Source: Nocardiopsis metallicus (GTDB lineage: Bacteria; Actinomycetota; Actinomycetes; Streptosporangiales; Streptosporangiaceae). From it: a stretch of 64,000 bases of DNA. The notes below the pieces were generated by a model, which worked only from the letters and a program-made list of their open reading frames with translations, searched no databases and was not told the origin of the DNA. Below, one piece after another: positions 44,823 through 53,731 of the stretch; position 1 is the stretch's first letter, and every line of letters begins with the position of its first letter. Where the stretch lies: assembly GCF_014201115.1 (NCBI RefSeq), contig NZ_JACHDO010000001.1, positions 1,240,001-1,304,000 of the forward strand. Reading direction: 5' to 3'. The position numbers and the translations under genes are program-made.

Positions 44823-46259
44823 TCATGGCTCCAGAGCTGGTTCGGGGCACGGGCTGCCACCATCCAGGGCCCGGCCGAGCAGCCGTACCCCTTCCGGGAA
44901 GGTGCCCGGGTTGGGGCCCGCGTAGTTGAGGCGCAGGTACGGGGCGGTGGGTTCGGCCGGGAACCACTCGCCGCCGGGTGCCAGGAGGACCCCGGCCTCC
45001 TCGCACTCGCGAACGACCCGGGGCAGGTCGGCGGTGTCCGGCAGCCGTACCCACAGGTTGAGGCCGCCTTGCGGGACCGACTCCAGGTAGGCGCTGGGGG
45101 CGTGCTCCCGTAGCGCCTCGACGAGCAGGTCGCGGCGGGCCGCCAGCTGCTGGCGCAGCCCGCGCAGGTGGGTGCGCCACGCCGGTTGGGTGACCACGTC
45201 CAGTGCCGCGGCCTGCAGTACGGCGCTCACGTACATGGATTCGGCCTGGACGTCGGCCAGGATGCGCTCGCGGGCCGGGCCGCGAGCGATGATCCCGGCT
45301 ATGCGCACCGCGGGGGAGACGCTCTTGGTCAGCGAGCGCAGGTACACCAGGTGCCCCCCGTCGTCCCGCGCCGCCAGCGGAGTCGGGTCCGCGTCGATCC
45401 CGAAGTCGCGCGCCCAGTCGTCCTCCACCAGGAACGCCCCGTGCCGGCGCACGGTCGCCAGGACCTGGTCGGCCAGGTCGAAGGACCAGCGCGCCCCCGT
45501 GGGATTGGCGAAGTTCGGCTGCGCGTACAGCACCCGGGCGCCGGTCCGTTCGAAGGCGCGGGCCAGCTCGCGCGGGTCGGGCCCGTCGACCCCGCTGGGC
45601 ACCGGAACGACCTCCACCCCCGCTTGCTCGGCGGCGCGGATCGCTCCCCAGTACGTGGGCGACTCGATCAGCAGCGGCCGCCCCGCGCCGACCAGCGAGC
45701 GGAAAGCGCTACTCAGCCCGCTCTGACTGCCGGGCAGGATCACCACGTCGCTGGGCGCGGGCGGTGCTATGCCCGCCGGGGCGTGGGAGCCGAGTTCGGC
45801 GGCGAACCAGGACTGGAGTTCGGGCAGTCCCGCGGCCGGGGGCCTGCCGACGGCCGCCTCGCCGCGGGCCGCGCGGTTCAACGCGGCGCGGACCAGGCGT
45901 TCGGGGAGCAGCTCCCGGTCCGGGTAGCCCGAGTGCAGCGCGATCATGTCGTTGGGCGGGCTGCGCAACGCCGTGTGCAAACCGAAGGTCCGCTGCTGGG
46001 GTGCGCCGAGCGCGGCGGTCTGCCACCCGTAGTCGTTGGGCCGGGCGACCCGGACCGCCCGAGCGAAGGTGCCCACCCCGGGGCGGCTCTCCACCAGCCC
46101 CTGCCCGGCCAGTGTCCGCAGCGCCTTTTGCACCGTGACCGGGCTGGCCCCGTACTGCGACACCAGGGCTCTGGTCGAAGGCAGCTTCGCCCCGGCCGGG
46201 GCGGCCGCGATCCACTCTCGGAGTCCCTCGACGATCTTCGTACTGCTATCGTTTGACAT
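44823..46259 (-). CDS. MocR/PdxR-type GntR-aminotransferase fusion regulator
   Basis: 478 residues. An N-terminal GntR winged helix (AGAKLPSTRALVSQYGASPV, TVQKALRTLAGQGLVESRPG) is fused to an aminotransferase-I fold whose PLP lysine lies in SLTKSV. MocR proteins sense PLP or amino compounds and usually control the divergent neighbour, here a DMT-family exporter. The start codons of the two genes overlap on opposite strands (CATG at 46257-46260). TACTAT lies 8 nt before the ATG with no ribosome site. Confidence 0.92.
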   Translation of the reverse strand: MSNDSSTKIVEGLREWIAAAPAGAKLPSTRALVSQYGASPVTVQKALRTLAGQGLVESRPGVGTFARAVRVARPNDYGWQTAALGAPQQRTFGLHTALRSPPNDMIALHSGYPDRELLPERLVRAALNRAARGEAAVGRPPAAGLPELQSWFAAELGSHAPAGIAPPAPSDVVILPGSQSGLSSAFRSLVGAGRPLLIESPTYWGAIRAAEQAGVEVVPVPSGVDGPDPRELARAFERTGARVLYAQPNFANPTGARWSFDLADQVLATVRRHGAFLVEDDWARDFGIDADPTPLAARDDGGHLVYLRSLTKSVSPAVRIAGIIARGPARERILADVQAESMYVSAVLQAAALDVVTQPAWRTHLRGLRQQLAARRDLLVEALREHAPSAYLESVPQGGLNLWVRLPDTADLPRVVRECEEAGVLLAPGGEWFPAEPTAPYLRLNYAGPNPGTFPEGVRLLGRALDGGSPCPEPALEP

Positions 46260-47244
46260 GAAGATTGATAGTAGCGCTACTCATATTATGCTTCCAGCGC
46301 TATCCCAGCGTGCCGGCCTGTGGTGGGGGCTGCTCGGGGTCGCGGCGTTCTCCCTCACCGTCCCGATGACCCGCGTCGCCGTCGCCAGCGGCACCCTGTC
46401 ACCCCTGTTCGTCGGCTCGGCCCGGGCGGTCATCGCCGCCCTGCTCGCCGCCGCCGCGCTGGCGCTCACCCGCCAGCGCCTGCCCCGGGGCGATCAGTGG
46501 TTCCGCCTGGCCCTGGTCGGCGGGGGAGTGGTGATCGGTTTCCCGCTACTGACCTCCTACGCGCTCACCACCGCCTCGGCCAGCCACAGCGCGGTCGTCA
46601 TCGCCCTCCTGCCCGCCGCCACCGCCGTGCTGGCGGTCCTGCGCGGTCGCGAACGGCCCCCGGCGGTGTTCTGGGCGATGGCGGCGGTGGGGGCGGTCGC
46701 GGCACTGGGCTTCGCCGCTCTGCGGGGCGGCGGCTTCGGCTCCGGATTGGCCTGGTCCGACCTGCTGCTGTTCGGCGCCGTCGTCGCGGCCGCGGTCGGC
46801 TACGCGGAGGGCGGCCTGCTCGCGCGCGAACTCGGCGCCTGGCAGACCGTCTCCTGGGCGCTGGTGCTCTGCGCACCGCTGATGATCGTGCTCGCCGTCG
46901 CCTCCGCCGTCCAGCAGCCGCCGAGCGGAACCGCGGTCGAGTGGGGCGCGCTCGCCTACCTGGCCGCGGTGAGCATGTACCTCGGCTTCTTCGCCTGGTA
47001 TCGGGGCCTGGCCATCGGCCCGATGGCCCAGGTCAGCCAGGTCCAGCTCAGCCAACCCGTGATGACCATCGGCTGGGCCGCGCTCCTGCTCGGCGAACCG
47101 CTCACCTGGCCCACGGTCCTGGGCGGGCTCGCCGTGATCCTGTGCGCCACGATCGCCGTCCGCGCCAGACTCGGCCGGACGGTGATCGTGCCGACGAAGC
47201 GGGAGGCCAGACCGCACATCCGCTCAGGGGGTGGCCGTGCTTAG
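46258..47244 (+). CDS. EamA/DMT-superfamily transporter
   Basis: 328 residues, ten predicted helices in two EamA repeats (first WWGLLGVAAFSLTVPMTRVA; second LAYLAAVSMYLGFFAWYRGL and QLSQPVMTIGWAALLLGEPL). Drug/metabolite exporters of this family often pump out amino acids or amines, consistent with control by a MocR regulator. If ATG 46258 is used, the start codon overlaps that of the MocR gene; ATG 46288 is an alternative start that would leave room for the operator. Its stop overlaps the convergent BCCT gene by 4 nt. Confidence 0.9.
   Translation: MKIDSSATHIMLPALSQRAGLWWGLLGVAAFSLTVPMTRVAVASGTLSPLFVGSARAVIAALLAAAALALTRQRLPRGDQWFRLALVGGGVVIGFPLLTSYALTTASASHSAVVIALLPAATAVLAVLRGRERPPAVFWAMAAVGAVAALGFAALRGGGFGSGLAWSDLLLFGAVVAAAVGYAEGGLLARELGAWQTVSWALVLCAPLMIVLAVASAVQQPPSGTAVEWGALAYLAAVSMYLGFFAWYRGLAIGPMAQVSQVQLSQPVMTIGWAALLLGEPLTWPTVLGGLAVILCATIAVRARLGRTVIVPTKREARPHIRSGGGRA
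46270..46281. promoter_or_regulatory. 12-bp palindrome at the MocR/exporter divergent start
   Basis: AGTAGCGCTACT is a perfect palindrome. GCTATC and GATAG half-site-like repeats occur at 46246, 46267 and 46299. On the MocR strand it overlaps the TACTAT -10-like element. It is the best candidate operator for the MocR protein. Confidence 0.55.
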
Positions 47245-48842
47245 CCGACTCCGGCCCCGGTCCCGGCCGTGGTTTCGGCGTCGGTCGCGGCACCCGGCCC
47301 GGGCACGGTGACGATGCCCTGTTCCACCGCCATCTCCCTGACCAGGCGCGGCGCGCTCCACAGCGCGGGCAACAGGATCAGCCCCACCGGTACCGCGGTC
47401 ACCACGATGAAGGACTGCAGCGCCTGCACCCCGTTGTCGCCCACGGTCAGGAGCACGATGGCGGCGGCGCCCATGCCCACGCACCAGAACGCCCGCACCC
47501 ACGCGAACGGCTCGCCCGAGCGCGTGCTCGCCGAGGAGATCGAGTAGGACATGGCGTCGAGCGTGGCCGCGAAGAAGATCAGCGTTACGACGACCATGAC
47601 CAGCGCCAGCACCGTGCTCAGCGGTAGCGCCTGGACGATGGCCAGGGCCGCCGCGGGCAGGCCGTCCTCGGCGTAGGGCCCGGAGACCACCCCGGGGTCG
47701 TTCTGTTCGAGCCACAGACCGCTACCGCCCAGCGCGGTGAACCACACGGAGGTGACCACGGCGGGCAGCACGGTCGCCCCCACGAAGATCTGCCGGACGG
47801 TGCGGCCCTTGGAGATACGCGCGATGAAGATCGCCATGATCGGCCCGTATCCGATGAACCAGCCGAAGAAGAAGACCGTCCAGTAGCCGAGCCACCCCTC
47901 GTCGCCGCGGAACAGCGTCATCGGTACGAACTCACGCACGTGCACGGCGCTGGCCTGGAGGAACAGGTCCACGACATAGGGCAGCGAGGACAGGCCCACC
48001 ACGCACACGATGAGGATCAGCGCGGCCCACACGTTGATCCGGCTGAGCAGCTGGATGCCGCGGTCGAGGCCGCTGAGTACCGAGATGGTCGCCACCACGG
48101 TCAGACCCACGATGATGGCGACCTGGGTGCCGAAACCGGACCCCACACCGAACATCTCGCCGCCGATGTAGGACATCTGCAGGCCGAGGAAACCGATCGG
48201 GCCGACCGTCCCGGCCACCACCGCGACCACGCAGCTGATGTCGGTGACGGTGCCGATCCAGTGGGTGCGGATCCGCTCGCCCATGATCGGCCACAGCAGG
48301 GTGCGGGGCCGCAGGGGCATGCCCTTCTCCACCCCGCGCATCATCACCAGCGTAGCCAGGGAACCGCCGATCGCCCACGCCGGGAAGCCCCAGTGGACGA
48401 AGCTCTGCGCGAGGGCGAGCGCGGCACCCTCCATGCCGCCTTCCACCTGCGCGTACTGCGGCGGTGGGTCGACGTAGTGGGCCAGGGGCTCGGCGGCGGC
48501 CCAGAAGACACCGCCCGCGGCGAGCAGGGTGGTCAGCACCATGGCGACCCACCGGAACCAGCTGAACCCGGGGGTATCGGTGCCGCCCATCCGGACCCGC
48601 CCGTACCGGGAGAAGGCCAGGACCGCGGCGACGGCCAGGGTGCCCAGGAGCAGGACCTGCCAGTAGGCGCCGAACCAGCGAGCGGACCACGCGAACGCGG
48701 TGTCGACGGCGGCGCCGACCCCGCTGGGGGCCACCAGTGCCGCCAGGACGAACGCGATCAGAAGGGAACCGGAGACACCCAGGACCCGGAGGTCGGGTCT
48801 GCGGCCGGTTTCGGGCACGCCTGTACGCGGGGCGGAAGACAT
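47241..48842 (-). CDS. BCCT-family transporter (betaine/choline/carnitine)
   Basis: 533 residues, 12 membrane helices. Family signatures are WAAAEPLAHY and IGYGPIMAIFIARISKGRTV. BCCT proteins import trimethylammonium compounds such as glycine betaine or choline with Na+ or H+, commonly for osmoprotection. The C-terminal tail is short, unlike osmosensing BetP. Substrate not assignable. Convergent with the DMT transporter; stop codons overlap. Confidence 0.92.
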   Translation of the reverse strand: MSSAPRTGVPETGRRPDLRVLGVSGSLLIAFVLAALVAPSGVGAAVDTAFAWSARWFGAYWQVLLLGTLAVAAVLAFSRYGRVRMGGTDTPGFSWFRWVAMVLTTLLAAGGVFWAAAEPLAHYVDPPPQYAQVEGGMEGAALALAQSFVHWGFPAWAIGGSLATLVMMRGVEKGMPLRPRTLLWPIMGERIRTHWIGTVTDISCVVAVVAGTVGPIGFLGLQMSYIGGEMFGVGSGFGTQVAIIVGLTVVATISVLSGLDRGIQLLSRINVWAALILIVCVVGLSSLPYVVDLFLQASAVHVREFVPMTLFRGDEGWLGYWTVFFFGWFIGYGPIMAIFIARISKGRTVRQIFVGATVLPAVVTSVWFTALGGSGLWLEQNDPGVVSGPYAEDGLPAAALAIVQALPLSTVLALVMVVVTLIFFAATLDAMSYSISSASTRSGEPFAWVRAFWCVGMGAAAIVLLTVGDNGVQALQSFIVVTAVPVGLILLPALWSAPRLVREMAVEQGIVTVPGPGAATDAETTAGTGAGVG

Positions 48843-49350
48843 GAAGAAGAGGATTCTCCTCGATCGGGGACAGCCGACCGGGAAGGCAACCTCCGGTCGG
48901 CGTGCTGCACGGCGCGCCGGGAGGCAGTCCGGAGTCAGAGGCGGGGACGGCCGTCACCACGGCGCCACAGCGCCACCGAAGCGCTGCCCCAGCCTCGGGT
49001 GGCACGTCGCGAACGCCCCGAAGCCCGGGGCGACCCGGACGAGTCTATGTGCGTTTGCCCAGCGAGGAGGTGGTGAGGAGGGTGGGTCCCGCCACCCGGG
49101 TGTGTGTTCGCGAACGCTTGCCCGGCGCTGCGGCGCCGGGGGCTAGGAGAGCTCCGGCAAGGCCTCTGCCAGCGGGCCGTCAGCGCGACCGGACCGAAGC
49201 CGCGGGTGGCCTCGGGCCTGGCCGGGGTCCGTGCCGGCCCGGCCGTTCGCGGGTGCGCCTCTCACCTCGCCGTACACTGCCATCGGCGCGTCTTGACGGC
49301 ACGCCGGTAGCCCGCCGCTCATCCGGACCGGCCGAACACCAGGGGGACCC
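48843..49350. other. 508-bp divergent promoter region
   Basis: Lies between the divergent BCCT transporter and esterase genes. No small gene, RNA or repeat recognised. Confidence 0.5.
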
Positions 49351-50703
49351 ATGACCGAATCGACCTCCCTCACCCGGGACGAGCTCCGCCGCGTCGACAC
49401 CCCCGTCGGCCCCGTCGTCGGCAGGGTCCTGGGAGACGTCGTCCGCGCACTCGGCATCCCCTACGCGCGCGCCGAACGCTTCGCCCCGCCCCGTCCCGAA
49501 CCCGCGTTCACCGAACCCTTCCAGGCCACTCAGCCCGCGCCCGCCTCACCCCAGCTCTCCTCCAAGGTGGTGTCCGCGGCCGTGGAGGGCGTCTCGGTCG
49601 GCCGCCACGACGAACACTGCCAGCGGCTCTCGGTCACCCTTCCAGCCGACCTCGCCCCCGATGAGCGCCTGCCCGTCATGGTGTGGATCCACGGCGGCTC
49701 CTACGTCACCGGTTCCGGGGACATGGAGATCTTCGACCCCACCCGGCTGGTCACCGAGCAGCGCGTCATCGTCGTCGCCGTCACCTACCGCCTCGGCATG
49801 CTCGGTTACCTGCGCATCGGCGACACCGCCCCCGCCAATCTCGGCCTGCTCGACCAGATCCAGGCGCTGCGCTGGGTGAACGCCAACATCGCCGCGTTCG
49901 GCGGCGACCCGGACCAGGTCACCCTCTTCGGCCAGTCCGCGGGCGGCGACGCCGTCGCCCACCTGATGATCAGCCGGGGTACCGAGGGCCTCTTCCGGCG
50001 TGCGATCATCCAGAGCGCCCCGCTGGGCATCCTGACCGGTCGCTCTCGCATGTCCCAGGCCATGGCGGCGGCTGTCGGTGTGCCAGCCCCGGACACCCCG
50101 GCCGCCGAGATCGTCGCGCTGGAGGGCAAAGCGGCCACGGCGGCCAAGAAGTTCGGCCTGGCCAGCGCCATGCCCTTCGGTGTCCAGTACGGGCACGCCC
50201 CCCTGCCCCCGGAGTCCCTGCGCGTTCGCGCCTGGCGCGAGGCGGCGCCCGGGATCGACGTGCTCGTCGGCGCGACCAGCCAGGAGACGGGGCTGTTCGC
50301 CGACTTCCTGCCGCCCATCCAGCGCCTGAGCGCACTGCCGCTGGTGGGCCGGGCCCTGCGCCGCTTCCTGGTGTGGGCCACCACGTACCGCATCTACACC
50401 GGCCCCGCCAAGCGCTTCGCCCGCGACCACCGCCGGGGCGGCGGCAGGGCCACCCGCTACACCGTCACCTGGCAGCCGGAGGGCAGTCCGTTCGGCGCCG
50501 CGCACATCGTGGACCTGCCCCTGCTGCTCGGCACCAGGAAGGCCTGGGAGCACACCAAGCTCGTGGGCCGCACCAGCTGGACGGATCTCGACCGCCGAGG
50601 GAAGGCGGTTCGCGGGCTCTGGGCCGACTTCGCCCGCACCGGAGCAGTCTCCAGCCAGAACGCCGGTGCCGCATCCGACAGCCTGACCGTGCACCGCTCC
50701 TGA
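49351..50703 (+). CDS. Type-B carboxylesterase
   Basis: 450 residues, alpha/beta hydrolase. The oxyanion-hole motif is WIHGGSYVTGSG, the nucleophile is the Ser in FGQSAGGD, and the family signature LLDQIQALRWVNANIAAFGG is intact. Cytosolic; hydrolyses esters of unknown nature. A 152-bp piece of this gene (50348-50499) recurs in degraded form at 59105-59256. Confidence 0.92.
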   Translation: MTESTSLTRDELRRVDTPVGPVVGRVLGDVVRALGIPYARAERFAPPRPEPAFTEPFQATQPAPASPQLSSKVVSAAVEGVSVGRHDEHCQRLSVTLPADLAPDERLPVMVWIHGGSYVTGSGDMEIFDPTRLVTEQRVIVVAVTYRLGMLGYLRIGDTAPANLGLLDQIQALRWVNANIAAFGGDPDQVTLFGQSAGGDAVAHLMISRGTEGLFRRAIIQSAPLGILTGRSRMSQAMAAAVGVPAPDTPAAEIVALEGKAATAAKKFGLASAMPFGVQYGHAPLPPESLRVRAWREAAPGIDVLVGATSQETGLFADFLPPIQRLSALPLVGRALRRFLVWATTYRIYTGPAKRFARDHRRGGGRATRYTVTWQPEGSPFGAAHIVDLPLLLGTRKAWEHTKLVGRTSWTDLDRRGKAVRGLWADFARTGAVSSQNAGAASDSLTVHRS

Positions 50704-50821
50704 GGGCTACCGGGGCGGACCCGCCCGGAGGCGGCTGCTTCCGGGCGGACCGGCGTCCCACGGTGGCGGCCGTGCCGGGGCCGCCCGGCCTCACGAAACC
50801 CCGGACTTGCCGAACATCACC

Positions 50822-50972
50822 GCTTGACGTCCTCCCCGCGGCGAACCCCCGGGGATTCCCATAGCCTCGCGGCCATAGCCGCGGTGCGCCTCGCGGCGTC
50901 CGCTGGTTCCTACTTCACTGGCCGGTGCCCCACCCGAAAGGGTGGTGGTCCTAGCCGGCCCCCATAGGCGTT
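50822..50972 (-). mobile_element. Relic right end of an IS200/IS605-type (TnpB) element
   Basis: Read on the minus strand, it ends with GGAATCCCC, a GTTCG-loop GC hairpin and GAGGACGTCAAGC, the typical right-end signature of actinobacterial tnpB (IS1341/IS605) elements. Further in is a two-tier hairpin: GGCCGG (50920-50925) / CCGGCC (50955-50960) around CCACCC-GAAA-GGGTGG. That recalls the structured 3' RNA scaffold of TnpB elements. No tnpB or tnpA reading frame remains, so this is a solo end. Confidence 0.55.
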
Positions 50973-51134
50973 TCAGCTCTCCGCTTCCCGCTCTCGGGCG
51001 AGTCTGCGTCCAGCGGCGAGCACGACCCGGGACGAGGGGACTGTGAGCACAGCGGCCGTCACCTGCTCGGCCTCGCGCTGGTCCTCGTACTCTCAGAGTT
51101 CACGTGCCTCGGCCAGGAACTCGTCGTAGCGCAT
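50973..51134 (-). pseudogene. DUF2267-family gene remnant
   Basis: From ATG 51134 the frame reads MRYDEFLAEAREL, then an in-frame TGA (51093-51095), then EYEDQREAEQVTAAVLTV, which is the start of the DUF2267 domain. Homology fades after that and the frame stops at 50973, beside the transposon relic. It starts 3 nt after the upstream small gene ends, so it was the second gene of a stress-type operon. The nonsense codon and the missing domain make it non-functional. Confidence 0.65.
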
Positions 51135-51137
51135 GGT

Positions 51138-51401
51138 TCACCTCTCTTCTCGCCGAAAGTCCTGATCCCTCGTCCCGTGCGGCGCCTGCCCGCTCGGGCT
51201 CCTGGAGGGCACCGCGCCGTGTTCCAACTGGTGCAGGCGGTCGTGCAGCATCTCCAGCACTCTGTGACGACTGCCGTAACACTCCTCGAAAGCGATGAGC
51301 CGACGCATCTCTTCGGCGTCCAGTACCCGGACACGCTGCCGGAGCGTCCCGACCGGAACAGAGGCGTAGTCCTCGATCGGAGCGTTCTTTCGTGCGATCA
51401 T
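51138..51401 (-). CDS. Small helical protein (Streptomyces-type DUF8129-like)
   Basis: 87 residues. The segment IEDYASVPVGTLRQRVRVLD followed by EEMRRLIAFEECYGSRHRVL and EMLHDRLHQLEHGA resembles a short helical domain found in small actinobacterial proteins. Function unknown. ATG 51401 behind GAGGAGAGGGG. A SigF-type promoter (GTTTC-N14-GGGTAG) lies 53 bp upstream, pointing to control by the nearby sigma factor. Confidence 0.7.
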   Translation of the reverse strand: MIARKNAPIEDYASVPVGTLRQRVRVLDAEEMRRLIAFEECYGSRHRVLEMLHDRLHQLEHGAVPSRSPSGQAPHGTRDQDFRREER

Positions 51402-51453
51402 CGCCCCTCTCCTCTCTTCCCCCAGGGGTGAAGCCAAGGGTGTGTGAGGGCGA

Positions 51454-51478
51454 CTACCCGACCAGGTCACGGTGAAAC
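51454..51478 (-). promoter_or_regulatory. SigB/SigF-type promoter of the 51401 gene
   Basis: On the minus strand: GTTTC, 14-nt spacer, GGGTAG. This fits the actinobacterial SigB/SigF-group consensus (GNNTN-N14-16-GGGTAY) closely, and a gene for such a sigma factor lies 1.2 kb away. Confidence 0.65.
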
Positions 51479-51698
51479 AGCAGGTGGGGACCTTCCGATC
51501 GCCGCGTCGCGGTGCGGTTCTCCGGAGCACGGCGAAAGCGGTGCGGAATCGACCGGACCCCCCAGAGGGAAGGGTGTCCCGAGGCGCATCAGCTGGCCTT
51601 CTCCTGGCCCCCGCCCGCCCGGGCGGGCCGGTTCACGATGGGGCCTGGCCCGGTGGGGAAAGACCGGCCAAAGTCTGCCCGCCTCCCCGGTTCGGATG

Positions 51699-51724
51699 GA
51701 CTGTTCCGCTCCCGCCCTGGGTAG
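51699..51724 (+). promoter_or_regulatory. Possible SigB/SigF-type promoter of the Rieske gene
   Basis: GACTG, 15-nt spacer, GGGTAG, ending 10 nt before the ATG at 51735. The -10 is good, the -35 only loosely fits. The short distance would give a nearly leaderless mRNA, and the ribosome site there is weak. Confidence 0.35.
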
Positions 51725-51734
51725 GCGGACGACC

Positions 51735-52592
51735 ATGAGACTCGGTGAGCGCATCCGCGAGATCGAAAACGACGAGCGGTGGGACCCGGCGGTCCTCCGG
51801 CTGAGGAGACTGGCCGACCACCTCCCGTCGGGCCCGGTACGCGATCTCCTGCACGGCGTGCCGCTGGGCCACCCGGCGCATCCGACCCTGGTACACCTGC
51901 CCATGGGCACCTGGCTGGCCGCGGTCGTGCTGGACGCTCTGCCCGGCGACCACCGGCGCGGTGCCCACGCCCTGGTCAACATCGGTCTGCTCGCCAGCCT
52001 GCCGGCGGTGGTCAGCGGTCTGGCCGACTGGTCGGAGCAGCATGGGCGCCAGCAGCGGGTAGGGGCGGCGCACGCCGCGGCCAACGGCGGGGGCGCGCTG
52101 ATGTTCGCGGCCTCCTCGGTGGCCAGGGCCCTGGGCCGTCAGGGGTGGGGGAGGGCTCTCGCCCTGGCCGGGATGGGCGCCGTCGGCATCGGAGGAACCC
52201 TGGGCGGGCACCTCACCTACTACCGGTCGGGTGGCGTCAACCGGGCCGACCACCTCCTCGACCTGGTGCCCGAGGGATGGCATGACCTCGGCCCGTTGGA
52301 CGGCTTCCCGGAGGACGACACCTGCCAGGGCGACGTGGACGGTGTTCCCGTCGTGGTGGCGCGTACGAACGGGTCGGTGCGGGCCCTGCTGGGCACGTGC
52401 CCCCATCTGGGCGCCCCGCTGGGCGAGGGCGAACTGGTGGAGGGGTGCGTACGCTGCCCGTGGCACGGAAGCGAGTTCCGTCTGGACAGCGGGACGGTGG
52501 TGCACGGGCCCGCGACCGCGTCCTTGGAGCCGTTGGAGACCTCGGTCGTGGACGGGCGCCTGATGGTCCGGCTGCGCTCCGTCGGCGGTTAG
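51735..52592 (+). CDS. DUF2231 membrane domain - Rieske [2Fe-2S] fusion protein
   Basis: 285 residues. The N-terminal DUF2231 region has about four membrane helices (from GHPAHPTLVHLPMGTWLAAV onward), then a C-terminal Rieske domain with cluster ligands C222, H224 (CPH) and C241, H244 (CPWH). It should carry a membrane-bound [2Fe-2S] centre; the electron partner is unknown. Stop codon overlaps that of the convergent sigma-factor gene. The gene start is echoed in the degraded copy near 60.1 kb. Confidence 0.9.
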   Translation: MRLGERIREIENDERWDPAVLRLRRLADHLPSGPVRDLLHGVPLGHPAHPTLVHLPMGTWLAAVVLDALPGDHRRGAHALVNIGLLASLPAVVSGLADWSEQHGRQQRVGAAHAAANGGGALMFAASSVARALGRQGWGRALALAGMGAVGIGGTLGGHLTYYRSGGVNRADHLLDLVPEGWHDLGPLDGFPEDDTCQGDVDGVPVVVARTNGSVRALLGTCPHLGAPLGEGELVEGCVRCPWHGSEFRLDSGTVVHGPATASLEPLETSVVDGRLMVRLRSVGG

Positions 52593-53509
52593 CCGCAGCG
52601 GTCGGGCCGTGACGGGTTCGCCTCTTCGCGGCGGTCCGTGTCCTCCTCCCGGGTCAGTTCGTCCCGCAGCTTCTGCAGCGAGGTGGAGAGCAGCCGGGAC
52701 ACGTGCATCTGGGAACAGCCCACCTCGCGGGCGATCCGCTCCTGCTTCCACTCGTCGAAGAAACGTCGTTTGAGGATCAGCCTCTCCCGGGGCGGCAGGA
52801 CCTTGATGGCCTCGCGCGCGGACTCGCGCTCCACGACCAGGTCCAGGTTGTGGTCCTCCGTGCCCAGGGACTCCTCCAGAGTGGGGGTGCCGTCCTCGCC
52901 GTGCGGTTCGGGGGCGTTCAGCGACAGGGTGTTGTAGGCCTCCGAGACCAGGAGGACCTCCTCGACCTCCTGCTCGGAGATCCCCATCTCCTCGGCGATC
53001 TCCGACGGCTTCGGATCCCGTGCCAGACGCTGCTCCAGTTCCCGCCGGACCCGGTTCATCTCGGGCCTGCGGGACTGAGGGGTACGGGGCGTGTGCACGG
53101 ACCAGGTGTGGTCGCGGAAGTGCCGTTTGATCTCCCCGGTCACGGTCGGCAGGAGATAGGAGATGAAGGCCTTCCCCCGCTCCGGCGAGTAGCCGCGGAT
53201 CGCCTTCGCCAGCCCCACGTGGGCCGTCTGCCGCAGGTCCTCGACCTGCTCGCCGCGACCGCCGTAGCGGTGGGCGATGCGGTTCAGCAGGGGCTGGTAG
53301 TGCATCATGACCCGTTCCCGCAGTCCCTCACACCTGGGGTCCCCGGAGCCCAGGGATTTCAGCAACGACAGAAGCTCCTCGGCGGAGGCGTCCTCTGACG
53401 GTTCGCTGGGCGGAGCCGGGGCCGGGACGACGGCGCCTTCCGCGCCCGCGCTAGAGGAAGCGGGCAGGTCGCCCGCTCCGGGCAGGGCGGTTCTGGTTGA
53501 AGCACGCAT
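52589..53509 (-). CDS. RNA polymerase sigma factor, SigB/SigF/SigG family
   Basis: 306 residues. Region 2 is visible (VMMHYQPLLNRIAHRYGGRG, EDLRQTAHVGLAKAIRGYSP), region 3 (RRPEMNRVRRELEQRLARDP), and region 4 (LPPRERLILKRRFFDEWKQE, GCSQMHVSRLLSTSLQKLRD). This is the general-stress/sporulation class of actinobacteria, normally held by an anti-sigma factor, none of which is seen next to it. ATG behind GAGGAGGA. Nearby genes carry matching promoters. A decayed copy of region 4 lies at 60.14-60.29 kb. Confidence 0.94.
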   Translation of the reverse strand: MRASTRTALPGAGDLPASSSAGAEGAVVPAPAPPSEPSEDASAEELLSLLKSLGSGDPRCEGLRERVMMHYQPLLNRIAHRYGGRGEQVEDLRQTAHVGLAKAIRGYSPERGKAFISYLLPTVTGEIKRHFRDHTWSVHTPRTPQSRRPEMNRVRRELEQRLARDPKPSEIAEEMGISEQEVEEVLLVSEAYNTLSLNAPEPHGEDGTPTLEESLGTEDHNLDLVVERESAREAIKVLPPRERLILKRRFFDEWKQERIAREVGCSQMHVSRLLSTSLQKLRDELTREEDTDRREEANPSRPDRCG

Positions 53510-53653
53510 GCTGTCCTCCTCGATGAGCTGCGGGGGATGAGCGGTGCACAGGGGCCAGGCTTCCCGCTGAGAGCCGGAGAGAACATCCGGTCACGCTGGT
53601 TGTCGAATGATTGCCACAAGTTGCCCCGCCGCGGGAGTGCTCGGGGCGGCCGT

Positions 53654-53678
53654 GTTTAACAGCTCCGTCCCCTGGTAC
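53654..53678 (+). promoter_or_regulatory. SigB/SigF-type promoter of the carbamoyltransferase gene
   Basis: GTTTA, 14-nt spacer, TGGTAC (consensus GGGTAY), 53 bp before the ATG at 53732. It lies in the divergent region next to the sigma-factor gene. Confidence 0.55.
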
Positions 53679-53731
53679 TCCCACCCATGTACCCCGTGGT
53701 CGGACCGGGCCGTGTTCTGGAGGGGGAGATC

